Below, piece after piece: positions 59,505 through 64,000 of a DNA stretch of 64,000 bases. The position numbers and the translations under genes were made by a program. Each line of letters opens with the position of its first letter. Position 1 is the first letter of the stretch. Source of the stretch: Pseudomonas sp. MRSN 12121 (GTDB lineage Bacteria > Pseudomonadota > Gammaproteobacteria > Pseudomonadales > Pseudomonadaceae); assembly GCF_000931465.1 (NCBI RefSeq), contig NZ_CP010892.1, positions 3,929,388-3,993,387 of the forward strand, in the 5' to 3' direction. Under the pieces are notes generated by a model. The model made no database searches and was not told where the DNA came from. It was given only the letters and a program-made list of their open reading frames with translations.

Positions 59505-59803
59505 CAGAAACGCTTCCTGTACCAAAGCAGCCTTTCGACTGCGAGCGGAACGGCCGACGGCGCGGCGCCGATCACCACCGCTTCGCGGTTGGCGTACCAG
59601 TGCCCGACCAGCAGCAGGATGGCCTGCTCGACATCAGGGGTAAGCCCCATCTGTTCGGGCTCCACCGGGTCGGCCTCGACCAACACCCGGTCGCAGTGCA
59701 TGGCCACGTGAGACTTGGCCGACTCGAGGTAGCCCCCGATGAGCTGGTCCTCCTCATCGTCATCCACCTTCAGGTGGATCTTCACGCGGGCCAGATCGAG
59801 CAT
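59504..59803 (-). CDS. Head-tail connector protein (HK97 gp6-like)
   Basis: 99 residues. MLDLARVKIHLKVDDDEEDQLIGGYLESAKSHVAMHCDRVL and DVEQAILLLVGHWYANREAVV are the gp6 family signature, an all-helical ring protein that joins portal and tail. One base separates it from the paralogue of the small MKI protein at 59804. Confidence 0.9.
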   Translation of the reverse strand: MLDLARVKIHLKVDDDEEDQLIGGYLESAKSHVAMHCDRVLVEADPVEPEQMGLTPDVEQAILLLVGHWYANREAVVIGAAPSAVPLAVERLLWYRKRF

Positions 59804-60022
59804 TTACTTTCCCCCTTTGGGCGCTGCCGGCTTGGTTTCCTTGGGCTTGGCTACCTTTGGCTCGCCACTGGCGTCGACCTCGACGGCCAGGCCCTTGCCG
59901 ATCAGGGTGTGGGCATACTCATCGTCGGCCTCGTCGAATACCACGTTGGCCTTGATCTTGTTCGAGTCAGCGCCCAACAGCGCGCCATTGCCGACGAAGC
60001 CCCACAGAGTCTTGATTTTCAT
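59804..60022 (-). CDS. Small connector-region protein, paralogue of the one at 58987
   Basis: 72 residues, beginning MKIKTLWGFVGNGALLGADSNKIKANVVFDEADDEYAHTLIGKGLAVEVDASGEP with a Lys/Pro-rich tail. The LI-x-G-x-AVEV motif and N-terminal MKI match the gene at 58987. It is the first gene after the capsid and starts behind a terminator-SD cassette (TCTGGAGG). Confidence 0.6.
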   Translation of the reverse strand: MKIKTLWGFVGNGALLGADSNKIKANVVFDEADDEYAHTLIGKGLAVEVDASGEPKVAKPKETKPAAPKGGK

Positions 60023-60036
60023 GCTGCCTCCAGAAA

Positions 60037-60063
60037 CGAAAAGGCCGGCGATGTGCCGGCCCT
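60037..60063 (-). terminator. Intrinsic terminator after the capsid gene
   Basis: Stem GGCCGGC / GCCGGCC with loop GATGT; the minus-strand U-run comes from AAAA at 60039-60042. It lies directly before the ribosome site of the next gene. Confidence 0.75.
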
Positions 60064-60076
60064 CAGTGGGTTTGAA

Positions 60077-61276
60077 TTATGGAGCGACCGGGAAAGTGCC
60101 CTTGACCAGCGCTTCCTTACGACGCACACCCAGGCCCAGGCGCTCCTCGACCAGCAAGGCGCGTTCGTTCTTGATGAATTGGTCGTTGATCAGGCCCATC
60201 TTGAACACGAACGACATGCGATCGAACAGCGTGGTGGACCGCGCAAAGTTCGCCACCAGGAGCTCGCCGCCAGTATCGGCATCGCCCTCGTCCATGCTGT
60301 CGGAGGTGATCACCGGACGGCCCCACAGGATCGGGGTTACCAGTCCCTGCAGGTTGGCGAACAGGTAGCGGTTCTCGCCGTCTTTCTGCAGCTCGATGTT
60401 CATCCAGTCGAGTTCGGTCATCACCACGCCATCGGCCGACATCTGCGATTGCTTGCGCACCTGGTAGACGGCGCGGCGCACCATGTCGATGGCGGTGTCA
60501 CCGGCTTTGCTCAGCGCAGTGTTGTAGGCGGTTGCCTGGGTCATCAGGCCATTCAGGTTCTCGCCGGTGCCGTCGCCCTTGAGAATCTGCGCCTCTTCCT
60601 CCAGCTTGAGGTCGTAGCGCAGCAGCTGCTGCAGGTAGGCGAACATCTGAGGAACGTCATCCAGCGCCTCGTCGGTCACCGGCATCCAGACCGCAAGCTT
60701 TTTCACGCGATCGGTAACAGTTTCGAACGTGACGTTGCTGGTTGGCTTGAGACCGCCTTCGGCAACCGGAGCGGCGCCGCGAGTGTGCAGCTTTTCGCGG
60801 AAGTAGGTGTACTGCTGACCAGTGACCGGGATCGCAGTCAGCAGGTCGCGGATGCGCAGCTCCTGACGAATGCCCGGCTGGATCACCGGATCGTAGTTCG
60901 GCGCGACGATGCCGGCGCTGGTGACCTTCATTTCCTTCATGCTAGCCATGTCGGACTTGGTCACATCGAGCTCAGCGACACCGCCGCCCTTCTTCAGCGC
61001 CTTGTAACTCTCATCACCCTTGATGAGATCGATAAAGCTCTTGCCCTCGCCCGGCTGGCTGCGGAGCTTAACGCCCTTCTGCTCCAGATCCTGGACCTGG
61101 TCGATGACTCGCTGCAGCTCGCCCTTCTGGTTCTCGATTTGAGACTTCAGGTCAGTGGTGACCTGGTTGCCTTTCTCGACTTCTGCGATGGCAGCGTCGT
61201 ACTTCTTCTGCAGGCCGTCGAAGCCGCTTTTCAGTTGCAGCTCCAGAGAGTCTTTCAGTTCTTTCACTTCGCTCAT
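60077..61276 (-). CDS. HK97-family major capsid protein
   Basis: 399 residues. An N-terminal coiled-coil scaffold (delta) domain (about residues 1-100, EVKELKDSLELQLKSGFDGLQKKYDAAIAEVEKGNQ) is followed by the HK97 fold (IRDLLTAIPVTGQQYTYFRE, TFETVTDRVKKLAVWMPVTDEALDDVPQMFAYLQQLL, LLVANFARSTTLFDRMSF). The delta domain should be removed by the protease encoded upstream. The gene is followed by a terminator. Confidence 0.95.
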   Translation of the reverse strand: MSEVKELKDSLELQLKSGFDGLQKKYDAAIAEVEKGNQVTTDLKSQIENQKGELQRVIDQVQDLEQKGVKLRSQPGEGKSFIDLIKGDESYKALKKGGGVAELDVTKSDMASMKEMKVTSAGIVAPNYDPVIQPGIRQELRIRDLLTAIPVTGQQYTYFREKLHTRGAAPVAEGGLKPTSNVTFETVTDRVKKLAVWMPVTDEALDDVPQMFAYLQQLLRYDLKLEEEAQILKGDGTGENLNGLMTQATAYNTALSKAGDTAIDMVRRAVYQVRKQSQMSADGVVMTELDWMNIELQKDGENRYLFANLQGLVTPILWGRPVITSDSMDEGDADTGGELLVANFARSTTLFDRMSFVFKMGLINDQFIKNERALLVEERLGLGVRRKEALVKGTFPVAP

Positions 61277-61914
61277 GGCGATACTCCAAAATGGTGGGTG
61301 AACAGGGTGGAAATTTCTTTCAGCTCTTCCACGATCACCGTGGCCTCGCTGCCGCCATCACGGCGGAGCGCGGAGTAGCCGAGCGAAGCGACTGCCGCCG
61401 CCTCCTTCTGCGAGAGGCCCATGCGTTCGCGCAGGGCATTCTCGAAAAGCCTGATGTCCGACTTGACGCTGAGGACCTGGGCCTCGGGGTTCATGCCGAA
61501 CGGTACGATGGAGGCCTCCCACAGCTCAGCCTCCTTGATGAGGCGCACGCGCCGCCCGGCGCGGTCCTCGAAATCTGCTTTGATGGTGTTGAAGCCGATC
61601 GACATGCTGTCGAGAACGTCATCCTTCATCAGCTCATAGGCATCTCGGGCGTAGCTGACATTGAGGTTGACCTTTCCCTTGAGGTGCAGGCCGTGATCGT
61701 CCTGGGTGTAATCTGCCTTCCCGATCAGGCGGGAGAGGTCGTGATAGATCGCCAGCTTGAGCTTCCCATTGCGGGTAGCCTTCACCCGGGTGAAGGCGCC
61801 AGGCAGGATCACGTCGTCGCCCAGGTCAACGTTATTGAAAACCGCGGCGTAGCCCTCGAAATTGCCGGCTTCGTCCACGGCTTTAAGCTCGAACGGAACT
61901 TCAAGACTCGCCAT
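61273..61914 (-). CDS. HK97-family prohead protease (S78)
   Basis: 213 residues. VPFELKAVDEAGNFEGYAAVFNNVDLGDDVILPGAF is the N-terminal signature; catalytic residues are His in AIYHDLSRLIG and Ser in DSMSIGF. It cleaves the capsid scaffold domain in the prohead. The start at 61914 overlaps the portal stop; the stop overlaps the capsid start (ATGA). Confidence 0.93.
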   Translation of the reverse strand: MASLEVPFELKAVDEAGNFEGYAAVFNNVDLGDDVILPGAFTRVKATRNGKLKLAIYHDLSRLIGKADYTQDDHGLHLKGKVNLNVSYARDAYELMKDDVLDSMSIGFNTIKADFEDRAGRRVRLIKEAELWEASIVPFGMNPEAQVLSVKSDIRLFENALRERMGLSQKEAAAVASLGYSALRRDGGSEATVIVEELKEISTLFTHHFGVSP

Positions 61915-63115
61915 TTTTTTCCATCTCCCACCGGGTGACCCGGTTGTATTCGTCGCCTTCCAGGGGAGGCAGGTTTTCTTTCTGGCGGACTTCATTGATG
62001 AACATCCAGCCGGATCCACTAGAGCCGCCAAGAGCCGCTTGGTAATACGTGGCGCGGCCGGCGCTATCAGCGCGCAACAAACCCTCGACCGCGAACTCCA
62101 CGAAGCGGGCGCCGGAGCCGAACAGCTTGTTGTTGAGCTCGTCCTCGACAGTGTCGATGTAGGGCTTGAGGCCGAACGTGATAAAGCCGGTCAGTTGCTG
62201 CTCCAGGTTGGAGCCCATGATTGAGGTCTTGCCGGCGCGGTTGGCCAGCCACAGCGGAACGCCGTAGATGCCCGCCAGGGCCTCCTCCTGGAACTGCTGA
62301 GACTCGATGAACTGGGCATCTTTCTGGCTGATGCCGGCCGGGACGATCTTGGGGTTCCCTTGCAGGATCGCCATCTTGCCGATGTCGTCGGCATCGGCTT
62401 TGCGCACATCTGGAAACTTCTTGAGGATCTGGGTCTGCTGGGCATCGGTCAGGAACTGCTCGTAGATGACGTAGCCGCCAGTGAACCCACCCTTGCGCAT
62501 GAAGCGCGCCGACCACTGCTGACCGGCCTTGGCCAGGCCCATGGTTTCGGCCTGGTGCTCAATCGGTGACAGCCCGACGACGCCGTCCAGACTGAACAGC
62601 TTGAAATGCAACATGTTTTCCGGGGATACCGGGAATGGGTCGCCCTCGCTTGGAGTAACCAGATAGAGCAGGTCGCCATCGGTATCGATCTTCACTGCCC
62701 TGCCATCCAGCGGCACCAGACCTATCGGTTCGCCGTGAATGTTGCGCTCGATCAGGGCAAACGCATTGCCGCGCAGCGCCATGTTCACGACCACGAACTT
62801 TAGGAAGTTCAGCATGGTCATGTAGGGGTTTGGCTTGCGCAGCAGCTTAAGCATCCGGTCAGCACCGGCCACCAACTTCCGCCCGCCCTCCTTGTCCTCG
62901 TACAGCTTGAGCGGCAGACCGCTCAGGGACTCGGAGAGGATCTTGACGCAGGACCAGACCATGCTGATGGACAGGGCCGTCTTGACGGTGACACGCACGC
63001 CGGCTTTGGTGCGCCTGCCACCGACCTCGAGGTCAACCTCGACATAGTCGCCCGTGGTCGGGTCGGTGTAACCGAAGAAGCCCCAGGTCATGGGGTTGTA
63101 CCATTTGAATGCCAT
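61901..63115 (-). CDS. HK97-family portal protein
   Basis: 404 residues. The sequence VKTALSISMVWSCVKILSESLSGLPLKLYEDKEGGRK, MTMLNFLKFVVVNMALRGNAFALIERN and MLHFKLFSLDGVVGLSPIEHQAETMGLA is diagnostic. The dodecameric portal is the DNA gate and the tail attachment vertex. It lies between terminase and protease. Confidence 0.95.
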   Translation of the reverse strand: MAFKWYNPMTWGFFGYTDPTTGDYVEVDLEVGGRRTKAGVRVTVKTALSISMVWSCVKILSESLSGLPLKLYEDKEGGRKLVAGADRMLKLLRKPNPYMTMLNFLKFVVVNMALRGNAFALIERNIHGEPIGLVPLDGRAVKIDTDGDLLYLVTPSEGDPFPVSPENMLHFKLFSLDGVVGLSPIEHQAETMGLAKAGQQWSARFMRKGGFTGGYVIYEQFLTDAQQTQILKKFPDVRKADADDIGKMAILQGNPKIVPAGISQKDAQFIESQQFQEEALAGIYGVPLWLANRAGKTSIMGSNLEQQLTGFITFGLKPYIDTVEDELNNKLFGSGARFVEFAVEGLLRADSAGRATYYQAALGGSSGSGWMFINEVRQKENLPPLEGDEYNRVTRWEMEKNGES

Positions 63116-63117
63116 GG

Positions 63118-64000
63118 TCAGCCTATAAGTCCAAAGAACCCGTTATCCAGGTAGTCAGCCATTCCGCCCTGGGCTTCAGGGTTGAGAGCCAGGAGCGTCA
63201 CGGCGTTGAACAGCGCCATCAGCGGGTCGATCTTTGCCGAGCCGCTGGCCTGCTTGGTGATGAGGATTGCGTTGCCGCGAGGCTCGACGCGGGCATTACC
63301 ACAGCACCACGCCATCATCGGCTGGCCGCCATGCCACAGGCCGCCTTCGGCCAGCTTTCGCTCGGCGGTCTTGATCGCACCGCCCAGCGTGTAGCCCTGT
63401 TTCACGCCGCCGATCTTCTCGCGGGGAATGCCCCGGGCTTCCAGGGCGTCGAGAATGGCGCCAATGCCGACCGGGTCGAGCCCCACCTGATCGAGCAGAC
63501 CGGCCTCCTCCACCAGGGCAACCAGCTCGGCGATCTGGTCCACGTCATCGCCGATGCGCTCAACCAGGGTCAGGTGGCCGTCGTTTGCAAAGTCACGGAT
63601 GCGCGGCGCTTCGGCTTTCCGACGTTCCAGCACGGACGGGTGCGCCCAGGCGTGCGTCCATGCCAGCCAGCGCCTGGTGTCCCGCTCGCGCCCAACAGCG
63701 GCGAAACCAAGCAAGTCATCAAGACCACCACCGTCGATACCGATGTCGATCACCTCGCAGCGCTCGAGCAGGTCCTGCAAGGTCCTGCAATCGGCCGATA
63801 CCTGCTTCTCCCAGAAGTCAGCGCCGGCCCAGCGGTCCGACAACAGAGCCAGGCCGATCTCGACATTGAGGTGTTTGGCCAGGAAGCCGCGGAACGACTC
63901 CTCGCCATCCATCTGGGCCTGCGCATACCCGCGCTCGAGGAACGGCTCGTCCACCGACAGCCCCAAGTTGGGGTTGGTGATGTAGGCATTGGCGAAGTCC
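63118..64000 (-). CDS. Terminase large subunit, C-terminal part (5' end beyond window)
   Basis: The frame is open to the right edge; about 294 residues are seen. The nuclease domain carries VIDIGIDGGGLDDLLGFAAVGRERDTRRWLAWTHAWAHPSVLERRKAEAPRIRDF, with acidic residues for metal binding, and the C-terminal DPLMALFNAVTLLALNPEAQG. The N-terminal ATPase part lies outside the window. The enzyme packages and cuts phage DNA. An internal ATG at 63966 is not the true start. Confidence 0.92.
   Translation of the reverse strand, partial: DFANAYITNPNLGLSVDEPFLERGYAQAQMDGEESFRGFLAKHLNVEIGLALLSDRWAGADFWEKQVSADCRTLQDLLERCEVIDIGIDGGGLDDLLGFAAVGRERDTRRWLAWTHAWAHPSVLERRKAEAPRIRDFANDGHLTLVERIGDDVDQIAELVALVEEAGLLDQVGLDPVGIGAILDALEARGIPREKIGGVKQGYTLGGAIKTAERKLAEGGLWHGGQPMMAWCCGNARVEPRGNAILITKQASGSAKIDPLMALFNAVTLLALNPEAQGGMADYLDNGFFGLIG

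Larger units (their letters stand above)
8253..64000 (-). mobile_element. Lambda/HK97-like siphoprophage (right part outside window), interrupted by an ICE
   Basis: The left boundary is the tRNA-Cys 3' fragment. Morphogenesis genes run rightwards to leftwards: terminase, portal, protease, capsid, connectors, V, G/GT, H, M, L, K, I, J, fibres and lysis. The gene order is that of lambdoid siphophages with HK97-type heads. Integrase, immunity and replication genes must lie right of the window. The tail operon is split by the ICE at 16306-51331, so the resident prophage should not give complete virions unless the ICE leaves. Confidence 0.9.

Noticed and set aside
59600..61378. 592-codon plus-strand ORF opposite the capsid gene
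   Set aside because: Antisense shadow; capsid and connector frames are unambiguous.

Overview
The window looks like a piece of a high-GC gammaproteobacterial chromosome, most likely Pseudomonas. The inference rests on a tRNA-Leu(UAA) with a tRNA-Cys(GCA) fragment upstream of it (a Gly-Cys-Leu tRNA cluster is usual in this genus), a CigR-like small secreted protein, an Ivy lysozyme inhibitor, and phage and ICE relatives typical of Pseudomonas. The species cannot be read from the sequence alone. There are three layers: host DNA (1 to about 8250), a lambda/HK97-like siphoprophage (from 8253 to beyond the right edge), and a Tn4371-family ICE of about 35 kb (16306-51331) sitting inside the prophage tail operon.

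Host part (1-8250): small secreted or lipid-anchored proteins (CigR-like, Gly-rich, DUF5329, YceK-like), an HxlR regulator divergent from a quinone/drug NAD(P)H oxidoreductase, a GNAT acetyltransferase, and tRNA-Leu at 6025-6111. Between tRNA-Leu and the prophage attachment site lies a 2-kb scar with Ivy and a small protein (7868-8158) that resembles, from memory, the insecticidal protein IPD072Aa. A decayed tRNA-Cys-like sequence next to tRNA-Leu suggests an older integration at the same site.

Prophage part: the left boundary is the displaced 3' half of tRNA-Cys (8253-8301). All phage genes are on the minus strand, so the late operon reads from the right edge leftwards: terminase large subunit, portal, prohead protease, HK97-fold capsid, head-tail connector genes, tail tube V, chaperones G and GT with a lambda-type GGGAAAG slip site, tape measure H, M, L, K, a lipoprotein, [ICE], I, J, tail fibre genes, then endolysin and nested Rz/Rz1 spanins. 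At least five genes are preceded by a compact cassette of intrinsic terminator plus Shine-Dalgarno sequence, implying antitermination in the late operon.

ICE part: the element is flanked by direct repeats ATAAAAAA (TTTTTTAT on the other strand), which fits the TTTTTYRT target of Tn4371-type integrases. It entered the U-tract of the terminator between the lipoprotein gene and tail gene I. From its right end it carries int, a DUF1016 nuclease, RadC, DUF932, ParB, DUF736, XRE, DUF2958, DUF2285 and AlpA-like genes, repA with three iterons, parA, an RHH protein, DUF2840, traF, the relaxase, a redox cargo module, a LysR regulator, an exclusion lipoprotein, traG, trbB-trbI and DUF2274. The cargo is an organic-peroxide module (ohr, zinc alcohol dehydrogenase, ohrR, a SirB-like membrane gene) with three copies of the palindrome TAGCGAT-N3-ATCGCTA: before ohr, before ohrR, and before the lysR gene that heads the transfer region. 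That arrangement could tie conjugation to peroxide stress. A 315-bp MITE with 27-bp terminal inverted repeats like those of Tn402/Tn5053 transposons and a 5-bp target duplication sits in the ICE maintenance region. No antibiotic or metal resistance genes and no CRISPR array were seen.
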